A DNA stretch of 32,370 nucleotides from Xylaria sp. FL1777 (Eukaryota > Ascomycota > Sordariomycetes > Xylariales > Xylariaceae): positions 1 to 32,370 of the forward strand of contig MU400845.1 in assembly GCA_022578965.1 (NCBI GenBank), given 5' to 3'. A program made the position numbers and the translations under genes. Below, piece after piece: positions 9,700 to 19,899 of this stretch. The notes below the pieces were generated by a model. It was not told where the DNA came from. It ran no database searches and saw only the letters and a program-made list of their open reading frames with translations. Each line of letters begins with the position of its first letter. Within the stretch, counting starts at the first letter, position 1.

Positions 9700-11750
9700 A
9701 AGCATAATAACTTTGCAGTTATGCTTATTAAAACAATTAAAATATAATTAGTTTAACTTAATTGCTTAAATTTTTAATATTTGTTTATTATTAATAATAA
9801 ATAATATAATAAAAGTTAGTTAATATTACATAAGTAGTTATAAAAGTATGTTTTTATTGTTTAATAAAATAATGCTATATAAGCTAAATTAGCTTTAAAA
9901 CGCTTTATATATGTTATTTTTAGGTTTAAACAAGCTACTTAAAAACATTTTATTAACTTGTTTTATAACTCTTTGTTTAACTAAAAAATTACATTTATAG
10001 CTATTAATAAGCTTTATATAATTTATTAATAAAAAGATTTCCAGATTACATACTTTAATATATATTATATAAAAGTATTAGTTCTATAAAATATACTATA
10101 GTTTAGCTATATTATTATATTAAGCTTAAACGCCTAGGAGTTTATATTGCTTAAAGCTAGATTTTAATAGCAAAGTACCTATTTAAAAAAACTGCAATTT
10201 GTTTGTACTTTAGTTAATTAGCTTAATATATTTTTTGTTGTTTATTTTATAAAAAAAAGTACTATTATAAAAAATTACTAGCGATTAAGTTTTCTAATTA
10301 GCAAAACATAGCGCAGTATAGCATACTTAATCCTTAAAACTATTATTTTTATAAATAGCAAAAAAAAGCTTATTACTACGTGCTATTTTTTAATAATATA
10401 GCTTTAAAAGTTAAAGTTTATTTTAACTAAAATAAAGCGCTTTATTTAAAAATATAATGCAAATATACGTTTTAATAACTAATAGCAGTTATATAATAAG
10501 TTTATAAAGCTAAACTTTTTTTGTTAGATTATGTTTATTACTATAGCTTTTAAAATAAAAATAAATATTTATAATGTAATATATATTGTTTAGTTTAGCT
10601 TTATTATTTTTAAAAACTTTTTAAACCTGTTATAAAGGTTTAGCTAAGCTATTTAAAATAATATAACATAAAAAACAGCATTTTTTTTTACTTTCTATTA
10701 GTATTTTAATTTATTAAAAGCGCAGAAAATTAAGCCTTTTAAACTAAAGCGTAAAAAAAAGCTACTAAAAAACAATTAAAGTAATTTGCGTTTTATAACA
10801 AACATAAGCAATAGCGCATTAAAAAGCTTAACGTTTAGCTATATATAGTTTATACTATTAAACTACTAATTAATTGCAACTAATAAGCTTAAAAATAAAA
10901 ATAGTTTAATAGTTAACTTTAAACTAAAACAGTTTAAGCTAGTTAAGCTTGCTAAATGAACTAAAGCTAAACTAAAGTTTAAAAACAAGCTATAAGCTAT
11001 TTAGCTAAACATATATAAGTTTATAAATATAAAATGCTTTAAAAAATATGCTTTATAGTTTTTATAGCAGCTAAATAATAAAGGTTTTAAAAAGCAAAAA
11101 GATATATAATAAAAAGTGTGCTATAATTTATGTTATTATAACTTTGGCTAACTACTAAGGTTGCTGCTAAAAATACGCTAGCAGTTTGCGCTTCGAAAAA
11201 AAACTATCTTTTGGTTTTTATAGCAAAAGCTTTAGAAATTTTGCGCAAAACACTTTGTAGACTTATATTAACACTTAAATTTTGCTATTAATAATATAGC
11301 AAAATATTTTATGCTAAAAAAAGTTTAATAGTATATTGCTGCTATATTTAATAAAGTAGTTAATATAAATATTATGTTTTTTTTAGTTCATAATGCTATA
11401 AAAATATTTAAATAAAATAAATAAAAAAAATATAGCTACGTTTTATATACTAAGCTTTTTATAATATATTAGCATGTTTTTAATAAGTATGCTAAGCATT
11501 TTGCAAACAAAGCACAAATTAAAAATACTACTAAAAATATACCTTGTTTAACCTTAAAATTAACACTAAAAATGCAAACAAAGCAGCAGTTAAATATTTA
11601 TTAAACGCTTAATATATAGTTAAGCTAGTTAGCTTTACGCTTAATAGCAGCTATAACTTCTGTTTTATTGTTTTTAGTAAAACTAACTATAATTGCATTA
11701 CTTTTAAGTGCTTTTTTTATATATATAAATGTATTACTAGCTATAAATTT
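9700..11750 (+). pseudogene. RecQ-like DEAH helicase of the TIR element (degraded)
   Basis: An ATP-dependent DNA helicase of superfamily 2, RecQ-like, read on the plus strand in a single frame. Seen in order: NKS at 9808-9816 (family GKS, ATP binding); TFIAINKLYIIY with KDFQ after two stops at 9991-10044 (family VAxDExHxxxxWxxDFR, with DExH at 10006-10017); IIFINSKKK at 10342-10365 (motif IV); IMFITIAFKIKINIYNV at 10528-10578 (family IMxATDAFGxGIDxxDV, motif V); and xRFSxAIxN at 10633-10659 (family QRFGRAxRN, motif VI), then TAFFFTFYxYFNLL. Stops are TAA or TAG only. The frame continues to about 11.75 kb as a Lys/Leu-rich tail without a named domain. Similar helicases in fungi are the telomere-linked and transposon-borne RecQ proteins. 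The start lies upstream and is probably split by E3. Confidence 0.75.
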
Positions 11751-14700
11751 ATTAATACAATTTAAACTACTAAAGCATAATAAAGAATTGCTAGCAAATA
11801 GTAGTTTTAAAAGGCCAAAAAAAAAACAAAAGAAGTAAAACGTATATAATACTTTGCGTTAATTTATATTTAGCTATAGTTCTTTAGTTTTTTTTTCTTT
11901 TTTTTTTACTTTTTTATAATTAAAAATATATAGCTGCTATTTTTTATTACTTTTAATAAATAGCTTATTTTTATTAGCTAAACTTAGTATGTTTTACTAT
12001 ATTAAAACTTTAGTTAGTTAAATAACCTTAATATTAAACTTATTAATTTTAGTATTAGCAAGTTGTTATTTTTTTTTTATTAATAAATCTAGCGCATTAA
12101 AAAGATTATATAATGTAGTATAGCTATTAGTGCGTTTTTTAATGTTGCTATTAATATATATTTTATAAGCATATTTAATAACATTTCGGTTAATAAAAAA
12201 AAAAGTATATTGCTTATTTTAATATATTTAAAAGAACTATTTTATATTACTACGGATTAAAGCAGTATAAAAGCTTATAATAGCTAATTAATTAAATATA
12301 ATAAAAATATTCTACGTAAAGTTCTTATTATTTTTTATATTAATTACAAAAGCATTATTAATATGCTTTAAAACTAAATTAATAGTTTTTTATTTGCTTT
12401 TAGCTATAATACATTAAATAAGGCCTAACTGCAATATTTCTATTATAAGTTCTAGTTTTATAACATTAAAATAAAGTAACTAAGCAAAATATAATATTTT
12501 TAGTTTATAATTACTAAACTTTTTTCTATAAAAAAAAATAAAAAAGTAAGAAATAATTTAACGTAGTACTTTATAGTTGCTAAGCTAAACTGCTATAATT
12601 ATTATAAGTAAATATTTTATAATATTTATATATTAGCAATAGCTTTAAAACTTAATGTTAATTAATTTGCCTTTGTTTTAAGTATATTTTTTTGTTTAAT
12701 TTGCATATTTTAACTATTAAAACTATAAAGCTGCAATTTTTTGCTTAAGTAATATAAGATTTATGCTTTTTAATGCTATTTAAATATAATTTAATTAAAT
12801 TTTATTAAAAAATAGTATACTAAATTTAACTAAGTTATAAATTAAGAACGCTAAAATATAAGCATAAAACCTATTACGTAGTAATAATAAAGCTTAATAG
12901 TATTAAACTTTATTTTTTTTAATATGTTGCTTGCAGCTAAAGAATTATACGTTATGTTTTACAAAAAAATCTCAAAAAGTTTAAAAGATTAGTTAAATAA
13001 AATTTAACGCAATATAAAAAAAAGCTAGTACAAAAAACATTTATTGTTTATAGTTATATATGTTGCTTGCTTTTATTTAAGCAGCTACTATAGCTTAAAT
13101 AAAAAATATAGTTTTTTAATTTTTATATATTATTGCAAGTTGTTTATTATAGTTTTAATAATTTAAAATAGTGCAAAATAAAGTATTGTAAACTTAATAT
13201 ACTCTAGATATTTCCTTTTTGTTTTTGTAAATAGCAAAGGTTTGCAAAATATAGCTAATGTTATTTTATGGTCGTGCAATATTTAAAAATAAAGCAAACC
13301 TTTCTAAATATAATAATTTAAATAAAAAACAAACAGCATAAATTAATAAATAATTAGTTGCTTTACTTATATAAACTAAAGTTAGCATTAAGTAAAAAAA
13401 AAGCCATTTTTTTTTAAAAGAAGTAATAGTATGCTATTATAACTACATAAATAAGCTAAGCATGTTTAAACTAATAACTATAAAACAGTTAGTTAAATTT
13501 TGCATAATATTTTTATAACTTATGCTAAAATCTTAAATACTATTTTTAAAGTTAAAATTATTATATATAAATATAGCACTTAAATTATAAGCAATACGCT
13601 TTAAGTTAAGCTATATATTTATTAATTTAAGTATTAAAACATTAGTTAATTAGCTGCTATATATGCAACTTTATTTAGCTATTTTATTTAGCTGTTTTAA
13701 AACAAACTTATAGCTAACATATATTTTAAATTAAGCAAAAGTATTAATTACTTAAGTTTATGTTTTATTATTATAAAAATAAATGCCAATAAATTGCTAT
13801 AAAAAATTGCTTATTAAAAATACGTATATACTTAATAATAAAGCTATAATTATATATGCTTTAGCAATATAAAAAAACAATATGTTAGCTTTAATTGCGT
13901 TATAAAATTTATGCTTAGTTTGCTAATTTGTAAGAATACTTAAAAAAAAAGCAGCAAAACGTAAAAATGCATTTTAGATTTAAAACTAAAAAAAACGAAA
14001 TAACCTTTTAATTTATTGCATATTATAAACATTTTTAACTTAACAAGGCTTTTTATTAAGAGCCCTAAATACTTTAAGATTAAATTTAGTAAAAGCTAAT
14101 TATTTAAATAAAATAAAAAGCTTGTTTTAAAATGCAAAAATGTTAGCAATATTACAACTTGCATTGTTTTTCTTAAATTTTATCTAAATACTAGCTTTTT
14201 AAAAACGCTATTAAATTTTAGGGTTTTTTAATACGTTAACTATTTTGCGTATTTATAGCTCTAACTAATTACTAGTTATAATTCGCAATAAAAGCTATCT
14301 TTTTAAAAACTAACAAAAATTGTAGCCTTAATTACAATTATAATACTAGTACTTTTGCATATTTATTGCAACTTATTACTAGCATACAGAATTAAATTTC
14401 TTGTTTAAATTATTATTTTTATAATTAAAATTATTTTTAAAGTTAAAAGCAATAAAAGTAATATTAAAAAAGTTAGTTAATTTAGATGTAAAAGGTGGTA
14501 TAAACGCTAATATAGTAAACTATATAAGCAAGCAAAGTAATTACAAAAAAAACAATAGTAAAAAAAACAATATTTTAGTTAGAAAATCTATAGTATATAA
14601 TGCAACAAAAACCAAACGTTAGAAAAATACAAAAAAAATATAACTATGTGCAAAATACAATAATTAATTAATTAAGTATAACTTTAAACAAATTTAAAGT

Positions 14701-14766
14701 TGCTACATAAATAAATTATAGTTTGTTGTTTTTTAAATAAAGATATAAGCAAAAAAATTAACATAG
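11751..14766 (-). pseudogene. Right interior of TIR element, possible second gene
   Basis: About 3 kb without a recognised protein. On the minus strand, at about 12,480-13,305, a frame runs with only scattered TAA/TAG stops through stretches such as RKVCFIFKYCTTIK, YFANLCYLQKQKGN and INVFCTSFFLYCVKFYLTN. The Cys and His residues could belong to a zinc-binding region of a transposase or of the N-terminus of a helicase-type protein, but the spacing fits no finger I know. If this element is autonomous, its transposase should be here. An imperfect hairpin with 10-bp arms (AAAGGTTTGC / GCAAACCTTT) lies at 13236-13303. Confidence 0.35.
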
Positions 14767-14884
14767 TTGCCTTAAACCAAAATTCCGAGTTTGTGTTAAG
14801 AGGGGTAAAAAGGGTTATAATTAGTAAAAGGGTAGTATAGCTAAAGAAGTATAAACGCAAGGACTATTCTAGTTTAAGGCACCT
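14767..14884. repeat. Subterminal hairpin at right end of TIR element
   Basis: TTGCCTTAAACCAAAATT at 14767 is repeated inverted at about 14866-14884 (ATTCTAGTTTAAGGCACC), with a loop of about 85 nt rich in G (GAGGGG, AAAGGG). This mirrors the hairpin at the left end: the same GGTGCYTTARAC core appears twice at each end, once outward and once inward. Confidence 0.7.
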
Positions 14885-14891
14885 AAGATAA
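14867..14891 (-). repeat. Right terminal inverted repeat of the TIR element
   Basis: Its reverse complement is TTATCTTAGGTGCCTTAAAC followed by TAGAA, matching 1033-1057. It is followed directly by GTTTATTA. Confidence 0.85.
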
Positions 14892-14899
14892 GTTTATTA
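14892..14899. repeat. 8-bp target site duplication GTTTATTA (right copy)
   Basis: Second copy of the GTTTATTA at 1025-1032. The LTR resumes with AAAGAAG exactly as the intact copies do. Confidence 0.85.
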
Positions 14900-15125
14900 A
14901 AGAAGTTTTTAAAGTACTTTTATTATTATATATTAATAGAAGCTTTAAAAGATTAAAAGTAATAAATATATTAATGCTTAGTAGTTATAAAAAATTAATA
15001 GCTAAAAAACTAGAATTAAATAAATAACTAAATATAAAAAGTATATAATTATATAAACAAAAAAAAAATAAAAAAAGTAGTGATTTTTTTTAAATTATTG
15101 CAAGTTTAATAAGCATTAAATTACT

Positions 15126-15203
15126 ATAAGCTTAATAAGCTTTAAATTATTATAAGCTTAATAAGCTTTAAATTACTATAAGCTTAGTAAGCTAAATAAA
15201 TTA
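15126..15203. repeat. Three 26-bp tandem units in E0 LTR
   Basis: Three near-identical units starting with ATAAGCTTAATAAGC at 15126, 15152 and 15178. At the same place in the LTR the E1/E2 copies have two 38-bp palindromic units of another sequence but similar flavour (CTTAATAAACTTAA). Such U3 repeats may have been promoter elements. Confidence 0.8.
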
Positions 15204-15302
15204 TTATATAATTTTAGCTTTAATTAGCAAAAAAAAAGGCGCAAAATATATATAAAAGCATTAAGCTGCTTTAAAGGCTACTTTTGTGCTAATTTTATAA
15301 CA

Positions 15303-15950
15303 CTATTTTTTTTTTTTAAAATTATTGTTTTAATAATTTTTTATAAGTTTTTTTTTTTTTTTTTTTTTTATATGTTATAATATTAAAGCACATTAAAAAA
15401 ATTAACTGTTTATTTAAAATAAAGCAAAAACTTGTTTTTGCTTTTTTTATTAATTTTACTAGTTATAAAGTTATATTTTACTTTTACTGCTTTAATTAGT
15501 TATTAATATACAAAATAACAAATAATATGTTTTATTATTTTAAATGTATATATGCTAGTTATTTTTATAATAAATTAAAAGTTTTAATTAACTTAATTAA
15601 TAATATAGTTTTTAAGCACTATTGTTTTAAAAAAAAAAAAAAGCAAATAAAGCAATAGTTATTTTTAGTTTAAAAAAAATTAAAACAAGCTTAAAATAGC
15701 TTTAATTTTATTTTAAGCAAGTTAGCTTAGCTTTATATATAAAAACGTTTTTTAAAAGCAAAAAGTATTAAAATAGTTTAACAAAAGCTTTAGTTTTTAA
15801 ATAAACTAAACAAAATAAAGCATATTAAAAAGGAATAAAAAGTGCTAGCAAAAAAGCAAAAATAATAAAAAAAGCAAGCTAAAGTAGCGCAAGCTGCTTT
15901 ATTTAAGTTTAATTAAAATTTTTTAAGCGTTTTTTTTAAAGTTAACTTTT
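15303..15950 (+). other. E0-specific 3' region
   Basis: Lies between integrase and 3' LTR on the coding strand. Long T runs at about 15309-15365 give a purine tract on the minus strand. On the plus strand at about 15780-15890 a short charged frame (for example KSASKKAKIIKKAS) is seen, comparable in style but not in sequence to the antisense coiled-coil frame of E1 and E2. No function can be given. Confidence 0.4.
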
Positions 15951-15999
15951 TTTTTTTAGTTTTAAGCAGTTAAAATATTAGCAGTAAAACTAATTTATA

Positions 16000-17250
16000 A
16001 CTATTTTAGCAGTTTTTAAGTATTTTTTAAGCTTTTAAATATTATTAGCATATAAGTATTTTTTTTATTTAATAAAATATTTTAAGTTATTATTGTTTTA
16101 ATAAAAATTTAATATATTTTTAACTTTATAAACGTTTTAATTTGTTTTTATTTTTAGTTATGTTTTAATAAGTGTTTTAATAAATGCTAGTTTTAATAAA
16201 AAAATGTAAAAAATAAGGTAAATTTATATATTTTTTAGTAATAATAGTTTATAGTTAATAAGTAAAATGATTTTTTTAATTTTAAAAAAACTAAGTTTTT
16301 TAAATTTTAATTTATTGCTTAGTTGTTTTATTTTAATTTAAAAAATATTAATGTTTATATTTTGTTTTTGTTATAGCAAGTAAACTTTGTTTTTTTTTTT
16401 AAAAGTTAGTTTTTTAGTTTGTTTTTTATTATAATATATTAATATTTATTGTTGTAAAAACTAAAAACATAGTTGCAATTTAGCTTATAGCGTTTTAATT
16501 TTTATTATAATAGTTTTTGCTTAAAATGCTATAATTAAAATAGCAAATATTTTTATTAATGTTTTTTTTTGTTTTTTAATAATTGCTTGCTATTTATAAA
16601 CAGCTTTATGCAAAAATATGTTTATATTTTTGTTTGTTAATATATTATATAAAATTTATATTATTAATAATAGTTTTATTTAATTATTTTATTAATAGTT
16701 AATATAACTTTATAAATATTGTTTTAATATTTAGTTTAGTTTTTTTGTTTGTTTATTTATTTGTAAGTAATAAACAGTTAAAAACTTTAGTTTAATACTA
16801 ATAAATTTAAAAAAACTAGTTTTAAACTTAAAAGTAAACAATTTATTTTAGTTTAAAACAATTTTTTTTAGTAGCTTATATTTATTTAAATATTAGTGTA
16901 TAAAAGTATATATAAGTTGTTTAGCTATTATATTTTTTTTAAACAATAAAAAATAAGCATACTTAATAAATCTATTAATAATAATTTATATTTTATTATA
17001 TTGTACTTTTATAACTAAATTAATTAATAAAAGTAGTGCTATAATAAAATTTTAAGCAATAATATGTTATATTTATTTAAGTATTTATATAAGTTATAAT
17101 AGTTTATAAAGCTTATATTAAGCTGCTTTAGCTTTATTATAAATATTATACTTTTTTATAATAAATTTAACTATGTTTTATAGTTTTAAAAAATTATATT
17201 TTTTTTGTAGTTGTTTAACTATTTTTGTTGCTTTTTAGTATTTATATAAT
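16000..17250 (-). pseudogene. E0 integrase (degraded)
   Basis: The piece equivalent to the integrase signature of E1 is at 16734-16778 and is more damaged than in E1. The two Cys codons of the zinc finger (about 17140-17152) read TAT or ATA-type codons here, while E2 keeps both. The 3' end towards 15,950 aligns with E1 and E2. Confidence 0.75.
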
Positions 17251-18763
17251 AAATATTTATAGAATTTTTTAATAAATTTATTTTGTAAAGATTTCAGTAA
17301 GTAAACTTTACGTTTATATATTAGCTTGTTTTTTTTTAATTTTTTATGTTTTTATAGTTTTGCTAACTTTTTTAAGTTATAAGTTTATTATAGTTATATA
17401 TTTATAAGGTTTTTAAGTATAATTTTAACTTTTAAGCTTTTATTTTTTTAAAAATATAGCACTTAAATATTTTTTTTTAGAACTTTAAATTCTTTTTAAT
17501 TTTGTTAGCTTAGTATGTTTGCTTAAATGTTTTTTTTTTTTTTAATATAGTATATTTTAAAGTTAAATTTAAAAAAAAAAACTATTTAATTTTTATATTA
17601 TTTAGTAATTTTTTACGTAGTTATAAATTTTATTAAGTTTTAATAATTTAAATAAATTTTAATTAGCTTTATAATTTTTATAAAAAACAGTTTTTATTTT
17701 TTAAGTGTTATAATAATTGCAAGCAGTTTTTTATTATATATAGGGTATTATAATACTACGTTTTGTAATGCTTTAAAGTAATAAGCTATTAAGTATTATT
17801 TTTTGTTGTTTTTTAATTGTTTTAAAACTTCTGTAATTATACTATTTAAAGCATTTATTTTTAGCTTTTTTTTTTTTTATAAATTAAGTAGTTTAATTAT
17901 AAAGTTAAAAGTAACTTTTAGTTTTAGTTTTTTAAACGCTTTTTAGGCTTTTTTTAAGATTAAAAAAGATTTTTTTTTATATTGTTTTTTTGTATATTTT
18001 ATAAAATAAAATGCTATTTTTTTAAAGTTTTAAATTAACATTTAAACATAGTTTAAAAATTTTAATGCTTGTTATATGTTTATAATAGTAGCTAAGTTAA
18101 GTATTTTCTAGTTTTATATTATGTTAATTTTTAACTGTTAAATCTATATTTGTTTTAAAGTAATTATAAATTTTAAAAAGTTGATTTTTTATATATACTA
18201 TATATATTTTTTTATGTTAAGTTGTAATTCTGCTTGTTTAAGTGTTTTTAATACTTAAGTTATATGTTTTTTATGTTTTTTTAGTGTTTTAAAGTAAATT
18301 AAAATATTATTTAAGTAAATAAATATAAATTTGTTTAAAAACTTTTGTAAAATTATTATTATTATGTATTAAAAACTAGCTAATATGTTTTATAATTTTT
18401 ATAGTATAACTATATACTTATATAGTTTATATATTATTTATATAGCGGTTTTTTATTTTTTTTTTTTAGTTATTTTAATAGCATAATATTTATTTAAAAT
18501 ATTAACTGCTATAAATTATTTTGCTTAATTAATGTTTTTTTTTATAATTACTAATAAAGTAAAGAAATATTTATTTGTAATAATAATTATGTTTAATAAT
18601 TAATAGTTAATTATTATTTGCTATATTAGTTTTTTTTTTTTATTAATTAGTTGTTTTTTATTTTTTATTTTAAGTATTAGTATTATTAAGTATTTAATAA
18701 ATAACTAAGATTTTTTTAGGAATTTTTTTGCTAAATTTTTTTAAATGTATTTTTATAAAGCAT
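17250..18763 (-). pseudogene. E0 RNase H and reverse transcriptase (degraded, interrupted)
   Basis: The RT centre is at 18306-18317 on the minus strand and reads YLNN, followed by ILI, from YLDDILI; both Asp codons changed to Asn. Just upstream KFIFI fits the family KFVxV. The N-terminal part of RT is cut off at 18763 by E1 and goes on at 26497-26628. RNase H is placed between RT and integrase by collinearity with the family. Confidence 0.75.
18759..18763. repeat. 5-bp target site duplication AGCAT of E1 (left)
   Basis: AGCAT before the left LTR recurs at 26497-26501 after the right LTR. In E1 and E2 themselves the same place reads AAAGCGTTTGTTTTAT or AAAGCATCTGTTTTAT without interruption, which proves the insertion point. 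Confidence 0.9.
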
Positions 18764-19279
18764 TATAACGGACCTGTTATATATTAATATAACGGGTTTG
18801 CTTTTAAGGTCTTAATTTGCAGATAATAATAAGATCTTTAACAGTAGTTCGTTAAGGAAGTTTTCGAAGTACTTTTACTACTATGCATTAATAAAGGTCT
18901 TAAAGAATTAAAAGTAATAAGTATATTAATGCTTAGCAGTTATAAAAAAATTAATAGTTAAAAAACTAAAACTAAATAAATAACTAAATACAAAAAATGC
19001 ATGTTTATATAAACAAAAAAAACAGTAGTAATAATTTATAAACATTGCTTTTTTTAATAAATTTAATGCTATATTATTTTAAGTTTAAAACTTAATAAAC
19101 TTAACGCTTAAGTTTATTAAGTTTAAAGCTTAATAAACTTAACGCTTAAGTTTATTAAGTTTATGCATTAAACCCTTATAGTAGTTTAAATATATATTCT
19201 TTTAACAAATAAGATTTTTTTTACGCATGCTTTTTTTATACTTAGCCTTTAACTAGCCTAATTAACTTATTTTATAACA
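18764..19279 (-). repeat. E1 LTR, left copy (3' LTR on coding strand)
   Basis: 516 bp, from TATAACGGACCTGTTATA to TTTTATAACA. Undoing RIP the edges would be TG...CA. Equal in length to 25981-26496 and 26629-27144. Holds two tandem palindromes at 19091-19159. Confidence 0.92.
19091..19159. repeat. Two tandem palindromes in E1 left LTR
   Basis: CTTAATAAACTTAA, CG, then CTTAAGTTTATTAAG forms a near-perfect palindrome with 14-bp arms. It occurs at 19091-19121 and again at 19129-19159 (period 38). The same pairs are at 26308-26376 and 26956-27024 in the other LTRs. They lie in U3 and could be hairpins or protein-binding sites. Confidence 0.85.
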
Positions 19280-19300
19280 TTATTTTTTTTCTTTTATAAT
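19280..19300 (-). promoter_or_regulatory. E1 polypurine tract
   Basis: Minus strand reads TATAAAAGAAAAAAAATAA against the LTR edge. The equivalent in E2 at 27145-27165 is GAAAAAAGGAAAATAA. It primes plus-strand synthesis and shows that coding runs on the minus strand. Confidence 0.65.
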
Positions 19301-19549
19301 TGTTGTTTTAACAATTTTATATTTTTTTTTTTATAAATTTCCTTCTTTTATTTTTTGTTTTTTGTTTTTACGCTTATTATATTTAGTAAGGTTTTTAAAA
19401 AACTTCGCTTGTTACGTTTTAAACAAAAAGCTTAACAAAATCTTGCCTTACTTTCTTTTATTAAACTAAAATCAATTAAAATAGCTTTATGTTTTTGCTG
19501 CAATTATTATAGCACAAAATATTTAATATTAAAATTTAACTTTAATTAA

Positions 19550-19850
19550 TATATCGAATATATTGCAGCTAAACAAGCAAATTATAACGCTAGAAGTTTG
19601 TTTTTAAAGCAAATGTAGCAGCTTACTTTTTAGCACAAAAAGCTAAAAAATAAATTAAACTTGCTAATAAAAAAGCATAAAAAAATAAATATAAAAATCT
19701 GCTGTTTTAAGCAACAAAAAAAACTATAGCAAAAAAAAATAGCTGCTATTGTAGCTTATAGTTTAAGTAGTCTAAAAAAGCTTAAGCAAATTAAAGCAAA
19801 AAAGCGCTATATAGCTAAAAAACAAGAATAATATATTAAAGCAGCATAAT
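19550..19850 (+). pseudogene. Antisense charged coiled-coil frame in E1 tail
   Basis: Opposite to pol, a plus-strand frame of at least 90 codons is open apart from a few TAG/TAA codons. It reads, in parts, IAAKQANYNARSLFLKQM, then KKLKNKLNLLIKKHKK, then IAAIVAYSLSSLKKLKQIK and ending KKRYIAKKQE. With RIP undone many Lys would be Glu and the stops Gln, Arg or Trp, giving a highly charged coiled coil. Such tails are common in fungal Fot1/pogo-type transposase proteins and in various uncharacterised fungal proteins; this is only a resemblance. E2 has the same frame at 27,410-27,720. E0 lacks this sequence. Confidence 0.45.
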
Positions 19851-19899
19851 TATTGCTAGTTATTTCTTTAAAGCTTAATTAAAACGCGCTAAACGCTTT

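Larger units (their letters stand above)
1033..14891 (+). mobile_element. TIR DNA transposon with RecQ-like helicase, interrupted by E3
   Basis: The ends are inverted repeats: TTATTTTAGGTGCTTTAGAC on the left, and on the reverse strand of the right TTATCTTAGGTGCCTTAAAC, followed by ACTARAA-like bases. It is flanked by GTTTATTA on both sides and splits an LTR that is otherwise collinear with three other copies. Total span is 13,859 bp. Removing the E3 retrotransposon and its duplicated 5 bp leaves about 5,997 bp. Cargo includes a degraded RecQ-like helicase on the plus strand and a possible second frame on the minus strand at about 12.5-13.3 kb. The 8-bp duplication suggests hAT or a KDZ-type element, but no transposase motif was recognised, so the superfamily is open. 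A Crypton or Helitron is unlikely because those lack TIRs plus duplication. Confidence 0.8.
14892..15302 (-). mobile_element. E0 LTR, second part
   Basis: Continues the LTR begun at 942. The first 170 bp or so align with the other three LTRs (GAAGTTTTTAAAGTACTTTT, then AAAAGTAATAAATATATTAA). After about 15080 the sequence departs from them and only meets them again at the final TTTTATAACA. On the coding strand this is the U3 side, so E0 carries a different U3 variant. The LTR is 494 bp without the duplication, against 516 bp in E1 and E2. Confidence 0.8.
15303..18763 (-). mobile_element. E0 interior, main part (Ty3/gypsy)
   Basis: From about 15,950 it is collinear with 19,915-22,730 of E1 and 27,780-30,590 of E2, with mainly transitions. 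It contains integrase, RNase H and most of RT on the minus strand. The 650 bp next to the LTR (15303-15950) do not match E1/E2 well except at the very edge. It ends at AGCAT, where E1 is inserted, and resumes at 26497. E0 is the most heavily mutated of the three. Confidence 0.85.

Noticed and set aside
1033..14891. Starship-type giant element
   Set aside because: No tyrosine recombinase (DUF3435) recognised at either end; TIRs and 8-bp duplication fit a transposase, and the true length is about 6 kb.
19091..19159. CRISPR-like repeats
   Set aside because: Only two units with 7-bp spacing, palindromic, within an LTR and present in every LTR copy.
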